From NCBI RefSeq assembly GCF_051014685.1, contig NC_135048.1, forward strand, positions 29,535,043-29,599,042: DNA of 64,000 nucleotides, given 5' to 3'. Both the position numbers and the translations under genes were made by a program. This stretch comes from Ptiloglossa arizonensis. Its lineage: Eukaryota > Arthropoda > Insecta > Hymenoptera > Colletidae. A model generated the notes under the pieces. That model had not been told where the DNA came from. It saw only the letters and a program-made list of their open reading frames with translations, and searched no databases. Below, piece after piece: positions 34,939 through 47,626 of this stretch. The stretch's first letter is position 1; each line of letters starts with the position of its first letter.

Positions 34939-37740
34939 ATGTCTTCGAAGAGGTATTTAATTGTTTTTACTTCGTGTTTTTTAAACTGCCAGAACTTCGC
35001 CAACTCACGGATGGAAGTTATTTGTAGCTAGAAGGAATCGGCCCCTTGATCTTTAGCATGTTTCTCTTGTTATATGAAACAATTGCACCGTATTGATTCT
35101 TTGTTTCTTTGTTAACCTGTATTATCAATTTCGCCACATTATTATGGAACTTATAGTTGCCTTCGATTTTTTTAATAAAATTTAGATACATTAAATCTTG
35201 GAAACCTTATCGATATCTTTTATAATAGGAAGAGTCAGTTGTTTATTATATTTGTGTCTAAATGTTACTATAAAATAATCATTACTATGTAGCATGGTAC
35301 TTGCCACAAAAATATCTTGTTCAATATATTTGCTATCCTATAAGAACAAGTACACTTGATATAATATTGCCTTCTTGTGTTACTATATGCATTGTACAGC
35401 CAGAGACATTACCATGTATCTGATTTCAAATTTGTTACGATTTATTTTTTTAGTGAATTAAAAAAGTTGTCAGAGGAAAGTTTAACAAGACAACCAGAAG
35501 AAGTGTTTGACATAATATGCAAATTAGGAGAGGGGTAAGTTGACAAATATATAAGAAAAATGTTATATGAGTTTTAAAAAAAAATCGTTTTACCAGTAAC
35601 AATATATTTGAATAATTTATTCTTTCTTATGTAGATCCTATGGATCAGTTTACAAAGCATTGCACAAAGAAAGTGGGCAGGTACTTGCTATTAAACAAGT
35701 GCCTGTTGATACAGATTTACAAGAAATTATAAAAGAAATTTCCATCATGCAACAATGTGATTCTCCATATGTTGTTAAATATTATGGAAGCTACTTTAAG
35801 AACACTGATTTATGGGTAACCTCAAGCACTGTCGTGATAAATAGTTATGCTTCTGTATTTATATTTACATTGATAAGAGTAATAATTTTACAGATTGTGA
35901 TGGAATATTGTGGAGCTGGATCTGTTAGCGATATTATGAGGTTAAGGAAGAAGACTCTCCAAGAAGATGAAATAGCAACAATACTCAGTGATACCTTAAA
36001 GGGTTTAGAGTATCTTCATTTGAGAAGAAAGATACATAGAGATATTAAAGCAGGAAATATCTTGCTCAATAATGAAGGACATGCGAAACTAGCAGATTTT
36101 GGTGTAGCAGGACAGTTAACCGTAAGTCTCCTAACATGAGTTTTATTTTAATAAGGATTTCTTAATTGGAAAAATTAATTTTGAAAAATTCTTTTAGGAT
36201 ACAATGGCAAAACGTAATACAGTCATAGGAACTCCATTCTGGATGGCTCCAGAAGTAATACAAGAAATTGGATACGATTGTGTCGCAGATATATGGTCAC
36301 TTGGTATAACTGCTTTAGAAATGGCAGAAGGCAAGCCACCATATGGTGACATACATCCAATGAGAGCAATATTTATGATACCGACTAAACCACCACCTAG
36401 CTTTAGAGAACCCGACCAATGGAGTCCTGAATTTATTGATTTTGTCAGTGGGTGCCTTGTTAAAAATCCAGAAGAACGAGCTACTGCAACCGAGCTTTTG
36501 AATCATGAATTTATAGGTAACGTCCAGTGAGACATTTAGTGTACTAAAGTTACTTCATTTTTTTTTCAATATTCGTTAAAAATCATATTGTTTTATTCCA
36601 GGTAATTCCAAACAACCGAGTATTCTGAGTCAAATGATCGCAGACGCTCATGAAATACGAGAAAAACAGAGCGCACATCGAGCTCATGTTATCAACAATG
36701 TGGCAATAAAAAATCAAAACCAAACAGAAGACTCGGTATTCAATTAAAGTTAAATTGATTGTAAATGAAATTAAATATGTTTTAATATCCATAATAAATA
36801 TTTAATATCTATTATTAGGACGAAGAAGACTGTAGTGGGACAATGAAACCTCTACCTGAAGATACAGGCACTTTAGTACCAAGTCATGATCTTCCAGATA
36901 CAGGAACTCTTGTTTCTGCAATGTTGGACTTGGGAACAATGGTCATTAATAGTGACACAGATACTGAAGCAACTATGAAACGTTAGTAAAAATAATGTTT
37001 TACTATAATACAAAATTTAGGGAATGGAATATCTAATATATAATAATTTGTTTATAGGTCACAATACAGGATCAGTTGAATCTGGAAAAAAATATCGACC
37101 ATTATTTTTAGATCATTTCGACAAAAAGGAAGCACCTGAAATAGGAAAGGTAAGAGTAATACATTTTAAGTGTGTATGTAACTGTAAAACGTGCACGAAA
37201 TTGATTTGTTAATTTTTAGGGTAATGGGCAAATACTTGGAGCACATAATCCAGATAATGAAAGTAAATTAGAATTACGAAGCCCAACAGAATCTCAAAGG
37301 TTTCAAAGTCATTTACAATTACAGCTTAATCAGATTTCTCATCCTGTACAAGAACAACCTCATAATAACATATCCAAGTTCCAAAATGTTTTCGCGGAAC
37401 GCGATTTCGACTTTGTAAGTAATGAACACTTATAAATTTTCAATTAGAGACACTTAAAACTAGTTTATGAAGATTTTCAGTACTATGCATATTTCTTTTA
37501 ACTTAAAATCAATCGACGTAATGCCACTTTAGGCATCATATATAAAAAACTTGAATATAGATAAACAACCATATCCTGCAGCTGAAGTTTCTCTCATACG
37601 AGGAACTACAGCAACGAATGGCTAATCTGGATGCAGAAATGGAGCGAGAAATTGATGAACTTAGAAGAAGGTACCAAACAAAGAGACAACCAATTCTTGA
37701 CGCTATGGATACCAAGCGGAAACGTCAGCAGAACTTCTAA
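34939..37740 (+). CDS. hpo: Hippo: Ste20-like serine/threonine kinase (MST1/2 orthologue)
   Basis: Ten coding exons: 34939-34952, 35454-35534, 35635-35815, 35894-36121, 36198-36516, 36602-36735, 36819-36981, 37058-37149, 37220-37414 and 37582-37740. They give 521 residues. The kinase domain has the P-loop LGEGSYGSVYKA, HRDIKAGN, DFGVAGQL and activation segment KRNTVIGTPFWMAPE. The activating threonine at about residue 180 corresponds to MST2 T180. An acidic linker follows. The C-terminal SARAH domain (from about residue 470: LKFLSYEELQQRMANLD to the terminal KRKRQQNF) mediates dimerisation and binding to Salvador. Hippo phosphorylates Warts and Mats, which then inactivate Yorkie. The first coding exon is only 14 nt (MSSK plus part of a serine codon). 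All junction phases close. Confidence 0.97.
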
Positions 37741-40131
37741 CAGTTTGGTTAATTTTTTTATGCAAATAGGTGTGATGACGATAGATAAAGGGTGTACAGT
37801 TGTATAAATGAATAGATTTTATTCGTCTCGTGCTTAGTTTCATCAAAGAGAGGAACATTGACTTTCTGAATACATGTTTAGGTAACGAAAAGAGTAACAG
37901 CAATTTAAAATATTTTCTTCTCTTTCTAAGTCAATGCTCTTCCTCTTTGCGAATTAAGAACGAATAACTAATACTAGCCAATAGCCTCACGTCACCAATG
38001 TAAATTATTTTACATGATTTAGGTGAACAATCATTATACTTAATTTTGTATCATTACGTTTACCTATCTATTGTTAAATATGCTACTCTTATAGAAATAT
38101 TATGGAATCTCCTCAGCATTCTTTAGAAACTAAAGCAAAAAAAAAAAAGAAATCGAATGCAATGGGAGTGGAAGAATTAGTATGCCATATTTGCAATTTT
38201 TTGTTGAGAAAGAAATCAGTGAGATGTCCACGTGAAATTGATATTCGGTTTTCGTCTTACGCTAGTCACCTATTATGCCATTTATTTTATCCATAATATT
38301 ACATTAACAAATATCATCACTCATACGAAATACATGCATGGAGATCATCCTGAAAATATATTTATATAATCTTGTGCGCTAATGTCTCGTTTACTTGCGA
38401 AGCAATTTCTGATAAGTGAGCAAAGTTTAGAAGGTATTAAAGAATTTACTCCTTTTTTTACTGCCATAGATATTATTACGTGTTTACCCACAAATATTAA
38501 CATTAGGTTATAGAACAATTCGTTCTTACGTCAAATGACTTAGTTTTAAAGTTTTGTAAACGGAAATCGCTAATTGTTTGGTAGTGTTTTATACCATGCA
38601 AGATTAAAAATGAGAGTGCTAACATCTCAAAGTCAAACATATATGACGAATGAACTTACTGAAATTAGTCTTCCGTATTAGAAAGTATTTCAGTATTTCA
38701 CTAATTCGTTAAATCAGTATTTAAATTGTTGAGAATAATCATCACAAAGCAATGGCAAGATTTATATTTTAGATTTATATACATTTGTATTTTATTGAAA
38801 TGCATAATTTTTTTTCTTTTCTTTTTTAAATAATTTTCATATGTAAGATTTTCAAATATGTTATCATTGTGTTTCCTATAAAAATTTCAATGAATGTTGA
38901 TATAGGTCGTCATGCCAGGGGAATAGTAACGCATGTATGTACTATTGAGAATGCTACAACATAGTGGAGTAATTCTTTGCTGACGTTGGGCTATTTTAAA
39001 AGTAGCAGTAATAGATTTATAATACTTAAATGCTATAGCCAGAACTGACTTTTCTGTTTATTTAGAAAGTAACAATACAGAATAACAACATATTTTTGAT
39101 ATAGAAAATATGCACATTACAATCTAAGGAGATTCGAATATTAATTATTAAATCCAGTCTTTATATGGCCCTACCATGACACAATATTATCATTACAGTA
39201 GCGTTGGGTTCCACTGTTAACATGAAGAGCAGATAAATAAGTTATAATCTAAAAAAGTAATATTTCTACTGTTTGATGAAAAAGTAGAGCGCAGCATTCA
39301 CTGCGGCATGCGACTCCATCAACATATATACGTTAATAATGTAACACAAACGAATAAATTTTATTCCTGCAGAATTACGCATTCGATAGAACTCAAATAT
39401 GTTTGATCACTTCAGAGTTCAAGCATGTTCCCAATTCTGTGGAACACCATCATAAGGGAGCAGACTTCGAAATTGGCCTTGTTTCATGTTTAGCCATTCA
39501 TATGAGACATAGGTTTTTACATATTTAATTTTACCAATAATAAAATTTTGTGCATATTGCGATTTAATTAAATTTTCTTTTTATATTTATCAGATACATT
39601 CATTACTTTGTCAAATAAGATGTAAGTACATCATGTAAAAATTTATACTTTCTTTTTTTATAACTCATTCACTTTCTACAAATGCACCTTTCATATTTAC
39701 ACTTACGTTATTATAAAGAGTTAAATTATTAATGAACTTAATTATAATAAATAAAAATTATATAGTCATTGCCTACATTATTATAATTTTTTTTACACTG
39801 AATTCAAAATTTGACATTATATTTTTATTATTAATAACATTTATACAAAAAAATTGTTATACATTTTCGAACGTTTAAATTCTGTAGTTTTTATGTACTT
39901 TTTTAACATTAAAGATTACAGAACTTTTTCAAAATTAATACCAGCAAAATTGTTATGACATTAGTATGTAAGCAAAAAATTTGCTCTTTTGCACTTGATG
40001 TGAGAATTTTATAAATTTATATCACTTGGTTACACGTCAGCAAAAATATATTAATATGATTTGAAAAGTTTTACAAAACTATTTAAATATTTATAAGGCA
40101 TACCCTGTGTCGTCATATTATTTTCATATAT
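37741..40131. other. convergent 3' regions of hpo and SNX17
   Basis: AT-rich sequence between two convergent stop codons presumably holds both 3' UTRs. No open frame with homology, RNA gene or tandem repeat was recognised. The 64-codon frame at 38102-38296 is not supported. Confidence 0.5.
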
Positions 40132-42257
40132 TTATAAGTCATCATCACCAATCATATTAAATGCATTATTTTCCTTAATATCACATTCAGATATATGTTT
40201 TCTTTGAATTTTATCATTTGCACTATCCTTAACGTTATTGGACTTTTTTATTCTTACTGCTGAAAATCTGTCTGCAAGTTTTTTCATAATTGGTTCTGAC
40301 TTAGCAGATTGTTTGATACAATGATTCTAAAAAGACAATATCATATAATGATAAATTCATACACTATAAAAGAAAGTGTGCGTATAATTAAAATTACGCA
40401 CTTTTTTAATTTCTTCAGTTTGTTCATCAGAACCTGATCCCATTATGATACTTTGTCCATCTCTCATAATATATGTCCAAGATTTTCCTGATACATCCTA
40501 CAAATAAATTCTCAAATATTTAATACAGAAAAATATTTTATTTTATTTAACAATTAATAATAGTTATTTATTAACTTGGATCCTGCTACCACCAGCACTC
40601 TTTAGGAGTAATTCATCAATCATAGCTTGCAAGCATACAGACATTAAAATAGCTTGTTCCGAAGTAATTGTAATCCATTGTAATTGATTCTTAGCTAGTA
40701 AGTATTCAAAAGACAACTCCAAGCTAAAGTCATCATTTTCTTCGCACCTCTCAAGCCCCTAAGATATGGATGGAAAAAATAAATTCACATAATAACACTA
40801 AAGAAAATATGTTTTCTTATTATAATTACTTGCATTTTGTACAGTTGTTACTCGCCAACAACGCATTCGAGAAACTTTAAAAACTTCTTCATGTTGTTCT
40901 CCATCAGATAATGTACGTAAATTTAATTCATTTCTACCTATAGCAACTAATACTTTTGAATCTGATTGAGGATAATCGCAAAAGCATGGAGCAAACTGAA
41001 TATAACCATAATACTTTAAAGTATGTACTATATCCAGATACTACAATAATAATATTTAAAATACATGAATATATAAAAATGATAGAATTATAGAAACCAT
41101 AAATCTTAATCAAAAATAGATTGGCATAATAAATAATAGACAATATTTTTGTTAGTTTTAGATAATTTAACATATAATCAACAGGCAATTTGTTTTAAAA
41201 TTTATCAAAAAACCAATCTATTTTCGACTTCGTATTGCAGTATATATTGCAACATACTTCTTTTTTGTTCTCTTGGTTTTGTAAAATGGTAAGACGATCT
41301 TTTAATTCATCTGTGACTGAAATCCACCCCCTTTGAATTTCTGCAACTACTTGAATGTACAATAAATTCATTGCTACTGTATTATTCATTAGTTCAAGAT
41401 CATATCCCACATCCCAGTAATTTTTTCCAAGTACCACCCTACTACCTATGGTGTGTATGTGTTTGATTGTTATAAAAGGAGATTCAAAATCTTGTAATTT
41501 TCTTAACACTAAAAATATAATGTAAGAAGGAAGATTACAAATTATACAGAATAGTAATGTATGAATTAGTACTAGAAAATTACACTTACAATACACACTA
41601 TTGCCTTCATCTTGAGCAACAATGAACAATGCAAAATACAAATAATATTGTTCTGGTAATTTAAGATGTTTATAGACTTTCTATTAAACAAATAATTCAA
41701 ATTAATTTGTAATTAATTTCAGACATTGTAAATATTCATTAAATAAGAATTACCTTTAAAACAATTCCAGAGTAATCACCTGAAGAAACATTTATTGTGA
41801 TCTTAGAGCCATTCATAAGGAAAATATCCATGAATTCATTATTGGATAATCCACCTATAGTTTCTTGCTGGGCATTTAATAAAAATGCATTTAACATTCC
41901 TGAATTGTTAACCACTGCATTTTGTCCAATTGATTGAATATATTTTTCCAAAGATAGACGACGTTCTTCTTGTTGATTTATTGTTAAAGGAAAAAACTTT
42001 TTTGGTGGAAATGACAACAGAGGTATATCTAGATCCTTTGTTATTTGTTCATGAAGATTGTGCAGCTGTTTATATCTCACAGTACAGTGAAATAATCCAT
42101 TTATATGAATATTATAGCCCTACAAATTTGAATGAAATAAATTAAATTTATACTAATATATTGTAATATATGCATATTTTACAACAGAAATAGTTACCAC
42201 ATATGTATTACCAGCTGTATCAATAAATTCTTGTGTATCTGGTATAGAAAAATGCAT
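40132..42257 (-). CDS. SNX17: sorting nexin 17 (PX-FERM endosomal cargo adaptor)
   Basis: Eight coding exons on the minus strand: 42198-42257, 41754-42119, 41590-41680, 41258-41508, 40834-41040, 40576-40758, 40402-40497 and 40132-40326. They give 482 residues, against about 470 in human. The N-terminal PX domain (MHFSIPDTQEF, VRYKQLHNLHEQ, FPPKKFFPLT) binds PI3P on early endosomes. The FERM-like module that follows (RKLQDFESPF, VGYDLELMNNTVAMNLLYIQ, ERGW-like QRGWISVTDE, MRCWRVTTV, LSFEYLLAKNQLQWITI) binds NPxY cargo. The tail ends IGDDDL, like the human IGDEDL that engages the Retriever complex. The intron between exons 5 and 6 can only keep frame with a GC donor (AAT|GCAAGT). SNX17 recycles integrins and LDL-receptor-family cargo. 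Confidence 0.95.
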
Positions 42258-43770
42258 TTTTCTTAATTAATGTATCAATGCTTTATATTTTTTAGATAAT
42301 TAAGAAAATACATTATATATATAATGTTGCAATACAGCTAATTTATAATAACTAACTAATCTCTCTTCTATGAATATATACAAATACTATTTAATAAAAT
42401 CAACATATGTAAAAATATATTTCAAAAGTATAAAAATATTTATATAAAAGACTCCATATTATACACAATTAAAGTAATTGTGTCTAAAAATGCATATGTA
42501 CACGCTCTTGTAAAAGTTGCTCCATCTGAAAAATATTACAATAATGAATAATAAATAAAATGACCGAACAAGGACTTAAATATTTTTAGATATTTCGTAA
42601 CTGTTATAACTTATGACAAAGAGCTAAAATTGTTGCTTGTTTAAAAAATTAACTCTATTACTTTTTTTTATCTTCTTAATTATTTATTTATGTTTTAAGC
42701 TTTCATTTTAATGAAGCATGTAACAAATATTGTGATACACATAAACGTATATGTAATGTTGTGTTTAAATGTGTGTATATGTGTATGTATATGATGTGTA
42801 CCAAATGAAACTTACCAGGCATTAAAATATTTAATAATTGATGATTGACATATTTAATAATTGACACATGCAACATTATTTTATTTATACATTATAATTA
42901 AATATAATTATGCCAATACTTAATTACACAAAATACTTACGTATGGTCAAATTATCTCATTGTCATATTCATTGACAATAGGCGTACTTATTTCACACCC
43001 ACTCATTAACTATGTTTCGTGCGATTAAATCTGACGCATTTTTCCTGCTTACGTTAATGCAAACGTATACTAACGCGCAGATGAATACAATTTCTTAAAA
43101 CTGAAGTTCCATTACAAAAATATACTCGATGGTATTGAAATTAAAGATTTACATTTCAGTGTTACCGAGTTTTAAATATAATTATGAAATACAAGATTTT
43201 AAAAACATATCATATCATTTTATTCTTTTCATGTTTTAAAACACGTTTAATTTCTCCTCATTCCCAACATTTCGTTTTGTAATCTTGTGGGCGCCACAGC
43301 GCCCGTTTAACAGTTTCTATTTTTAAACGTTGAATGGTACATACATACTTAGATTCGATACTCGTTTGAAAATTCCAATTTATTCCAAACTTTTGATTTA
43401 GCAAATAAAAATTTCTATACACTTTTACATACTCGCCTAGAATTTACAGTAAACATATATAATATCTCATTTAATAATTATACACAGTTAATTCCTTTTT
43501 CCACGAAAAATATTCATTATATGAAATTACTAACCATTACAGAGATTACTTACGAATAGTAATGTTTAAATCTTGTAAAATTTATTACATTTATGCAACA
43601 TGAGCATGCAATATAAAAAGTTGTATCACTTGATATTTTATATCATACCTGAAACTTACAATATTGCAATATGTTTATAAATGATTTCATTCTGGAATGA
43701 TTCGTTACTTCCGGTTAATCTCGAACGATATATCGATCTGTATACGATGTATCGTACGTGAGCAGAGTTT
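42258..43770. other. SNX17/RpS10 divergent intergenic region
   Basis: AT-rich sequence between the SNX17 start codon and the likely RpS10 start site. It includes TG/TA-rich runs near 42750-42805. A short CpG-containing palindrome-like block GGGCGCCACAGCGCCC lies at 43289-43305 and is the only GC-rich point here. It may mark the promoter area, but this is inference. Confidence 0.45.
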
Positions 43771-43803
43771 CTTTCCGATAAAAGGCTCGCGCTGAAACGT
43801 CAA
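43771..43803 (+). promoter_or_regulatory. RpS10: likely RpS10 transcription start and non-coding exon 1
   Basis: A pyrimidine run CTTTCC at 43771 resembles the 5' TOP tract of ribosomal protein mRNAs. It is followed 33 nt later by a donor-like CAA|GTATGA. The next acceptor, ATTTTCAG at 44332, lies one base before the RpS10 ATG, so a short non-coding exon 1 spliced to the coding exon is plausible. This is inferred from the known gene structure of ribosomal protein genes and not proven. Confidence 0.45.
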
Positions 43804-44333
43804 GTATGATAGGTTTTCTTAATATCTATTTTAATCGTAGCCATAGAAAAATATTGTGAGAAAGTAGGAGGTTTATTAAATTCTTCAATCTTCATTGTAT
43901 TAACAAATTCTTATATGATCGGTATTTCTTTATTATTATCATATTGAACAACATTGACATTATGTATGTAGCTAATCAAAGATAATGTTCGTATTTTTCT
44001 TTTGTTGTTAATGTAAAGTTATACTGTATTAGGTTAAAATTGTTTATTCTGTAATTGAAAAAATATGTTATTTCTGTTGCCAAAAAAGAAGTATCACAAT
44101 TTCTCCTACATAATTTAGTATAAACATTTTGTATAACCTATAAACATGGTTATGTTCTTCAGTAAGTTACAGAATTTGTGTATTATATCAGGTAATATTT
44201 TATAAATAAATACAATTGAAGTATCTCGAATGTAATAAATAAACATCCTACTTTCTTCTTTGTATACTTGAAAGTAAATAATTATATCTACAATAATGAC
44301 AATTAGTTTTTAAACTATTTCATAATTTTCAGG

Positions 44334-44910
44334 ATGTTGATGCCAAAAAAGAACCGCGTAGCAATTTACGAATATCTTTTCAAAGAGGGTGTCATGGTTG
44401 CAAAGAAAGATTATCATGCACCAAAGCATCCAGAACTAGAAACTATTCCAAATCTTCAAGTTATTAAAGCTATGCAGGTAATCATATGTGACCCAACATT
44501 ATCATTTAGATTGTTCCATTAATATATTATTTTATTCAAATTGGATTGCTTTTAATTTCCTGTTACAGTCTTTAAAGTCTAGGGGATATGTCAAAGAACA
44601 GTTTGCTTGGAGACATTTTTATTGGTATCTGACAAATGATGGCATTGAATTTCTACGTGGATACCTTCATTTACCCCCTGAAATTGTACCTTCTACCTTG
44701 AAGAGACAAACCAGGTCAGAAACTACAAGGCCACGACCAGCAGCTGCTACAAGAAGCGAAACATCTAGGCCAACAGAAGATCGTGCTGGGTATAGACGGG
44801 GACCTGGAGGTCCAGCAGGTCCTGGTGACAAGAAGGCCGATGTTGGTGCAGGCACGGGTGATGTTGAATTCCGTGGTGGTTTTGGTTTTGGTCGTGGCAA
44901 ACCACAATAA
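44334..44910 (+). CDS. RpS10: 40S ribosomal protein S10 (eS10)
   Basis: Two coding exons (44334-44477 and 44569-44910) encode 161 residues. The conserved N-terminus [20 protein letters not shown] and the winged-helix core ([37 protein letters not shown]) identify eS10. The Arg/Gly-rich tail ending FGRGKPQ is typical of the family and is partly disordered on the small subunit near the mRNA entry/A-site side. eS10 is a target of regulatory ubiquitination during ribosome collision responses in other animals. The intron has standard GT-AG ends and begins after the MQ codons. Confidence 0.97.
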
Positions 44911-46495
44911 TATTTTAATGTAAAAAAAATAAATCTTTGATAATCTAATGATACTGTTACTCAATTATCCTTGCTATGCCCATAGACATTAATTTAATAC
45001 ATACAAATATAAAATAACATTGTATATTAACTACATAGAAAACAAACATGTTAACTAAAGTAATTCTTTACTTTATTTTCTATTACATTATAAAAGTGTA
45101 CATTTAATTACAAATTGTACAGTTATTAGTTTCTAATATGTAAAACTATAAGTGGAAGCAAATAGTAGGCAATCGATGTTTACAATGATAAACTATAGAA
45201 ATCAGAATTTTTCTGCAGGTAAATGTATTATTTTTGACAAGACACACGCATGGAACTGGAAACATCACAGATACATATTTGTGCTAAAGCAAAAGCTTTA
45301 AATAAAAGGTTTTTAAAACTACACTTCTTTCTTACTAATGTGTCCTCTTGCTTGAATTACAGCAGTAATTGATATATTAGCAGTACAATGTAGGCTTCTT
45401 TTTTGCAATTATTAAAAGCTAAAACTTTTCAACAGTCACAATGAAATGTTAACACCTACACTAGATGGAAAAATGTATTAAAAGCACAGCATACATCATA
45501 TTTTATTTATATTTAAATATTAATCTTTCATATATGCAGAATTTTCAAATAATTTCAAGTTATATTTCAATTTCCACTACCATCTATGCTCAATAAAATA
45601 AATATATATTTATTTTACGAACAAGTCAAAAGTAATCATTTGCAAATTCTACATATGTTTGATATTTTTAATTTAATACATATTAAAATGAATCACTTAG
45701 ACTTTATGCTTTAGCAGAATACTTATTTCTACTGCTTATCATATTTAATCAATGAATTGCAATGTTCAATATATTCTTTATGTATGCATACTTTAATATA
45801 ACAATTTCACAATTTTAATGTTTCTTTAATAAGGTTATTAGTTGTACTGCTGATTTTAATTTAAATTCAATTGCATTGGCTGTTATCGTACATGACAAAC
45901 ACTATTTAATTACTGAATTTTTTCACACAAAAATTTATTCAAATAAAGCGTTCAGCAAAGAAAATCTTATTTTTTAAATTATACAATTTACGAATGATTA
46001 AACAATTCTAATTTGAAAATAATTTTATGTACATTGTAAGAAGATTAGACAATAAAATTAATCTAAATGGAATTAAATTTAGTTATATATACAAAGATGA
46101 TATATTGTAATTATTCTGTAATCTTGAATTGTCATGACCTTACACACAATTTTTTCAGTGTCACGCAAAATTTTGTTATAACCTATCAATTTTGTATTCT
46201 TGTATATACTGTATGTATAAATATGTGTGTTTATATATACACACACATACATATAATGCATATATTGCAAGAACTATAAGAACTATATTTAAAACTATAA
46301 AAAAATAACATTTATATACATTTACTAATACATATATATACACAGAAATATCAAAATATGTATATATATATATATTTATATATATAACAGTTCATTAATG
46401 GGTTATTCATCAAAGAATTAATTTTGACATATTCTTCTAAAAGAGAAATAAAAGCAATGACAATTGTAGAACCTAAGAGCATCATCCTAACAATT
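44911..46495. other. RpS10 / BLCAP convergent 3' region
   Basis: AT-rich sequence with dinucleotide TA/CA runs near 46200-46260 and 46335-46390. It presumably contains a short RpS10 3' UTR (AATAAA within 20 nt of 44925) and the BLCAP 3' UTR. Nothing coding was recognised. Confidence 0.5.
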
Positions 46496-46738
46496 TTAAC
46501 TATTGTTGCATCTCACTGTATCACAATTTGTACTCCAAAGGAGGCAATTACCAATACCGTTGTAACAAATTAGGAAAACTGCGGCAAGAAATACTACACT
46601 ACAGATGGTGCATGGTTTTCGTTCTAGGAAGAATCCGATTAGATAAAGTGCCATGAACATGACATGTGTTTGTAGTAATGTTGGATTTACTGGCTTTGGT
46701 ATCAGCAGCACTGGAATCAACCACTGTAGGCAATACAT
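46496..46738 (-). CDS. BLCAP: bladder cancer-associated protein homologue (BLCAP)
   Basis: This is a single-exon coding region of 80 residues, close to the 87 of mammalian BLCAP. The start [19 protein letters not shown] and the block [23 protein letters not shown] [18 protein letters not shown] are near-identical to the family. Two hydrophobic segments make it a small membrane protein. I chose the ATG at 46738 because the family begins MYCLQW; the frame is open seven codons further upstream. Biochemical function is not well defined. In vertebrates it is implicated in growth control, and its first codons are RNA-edited. A possible acceptor upstream near 46813 suggests a separate 5' UTR exon. 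Confidence 0.95.
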   Translation of the reverse strand: MYCLQWLIPVLLIPKPVNPTLLQTHVMFMALYLIGFFLERKPCTICSVVFLAAVFLICYNGIGNCLLWSTNCDTVRCNNS

Positions 46739-47626
46739 CTTCTCCTGTTTTGTTGTCAAAGATGTATTTACGACTCCGTCAGTCTAGCTCTCTCATTAAT
46801 CACAGAACCTCTCTGAAAGGGAAGAATGTATAATATTTTTCTTTTCATATACATGTAAATTCAGTACACACTATTATACCACCTTAGATACCTTATTTGG
46901 AAGCACTATAATTCTCTCGAAACATTTTGTTTCTGGAAATTATAATGATTTAACGGTAGATATTCATGCTAACGCAAATATCGCCCCTCTAAATTTTTAC
47001 AAATACCATTACACACATCCATGAATTAAATAGAAATATATAGACACGTATTCTCATTAGTAAATACCAATATTCGTTTCATAAAGACAACCCTTAAATT
47101 GCCGTTAGAATTAAAAAAATCAATCGAAAAATAATTTTTCAATCAGATTTATTTCTTCTTTTCCTATATAATATACTTTTCACTTTATTTTTAATGTTTA
47201 TATTTTAATAATTTAATTTATTTATATAAATGTTTGAACTCCAATGGGAAAAGCAATGAACAACCCCTAAATAGAAAATACTAGAATATGGATATTTTAT
47301 TTTGTTCTAGAAAAATTAAGATTGTACAAATATTAACTATAATTATCAATTACTATGTTAAATTTTATAGAATTATCTGAAATCCAAGATGGTTATTAAA
47401 ATTATATTTGAAATATAATTATATTTTATAAATAAAATTACAAATGCTTTTCACGAGAGAGCGCCACATTACTTACATCGAACTTTGGCGCAAAATAAGA
47501 CAATACTGTTTCGACAAAGTGAATTCAAATTGTATATTTAGGCAATTAGTATCTTTTTATAACAAATGTGATATCATATTATCATACAATTAAATAATAC
47601 AATATTTTTAATCACATATCGTGCAT
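46739..47626. promoter_or_regulatory. BLCAP/RAD54B divergent promoter region with E2F-like site
   Basis: About 0.9 kb separates the divergent start codons. It is AT-rich except for a patch around 47455-47495. That patch contains GAGCGCCACATT and, at 47484-47491, TTTGGCGC followed by AAAA, a match to the E2F consensus TTTSGCGC. The patch lies about 135 bp upstream of the RAD54B start codon, which would fit S-phase regulation of a recombination gene. Confidence 0.5.
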
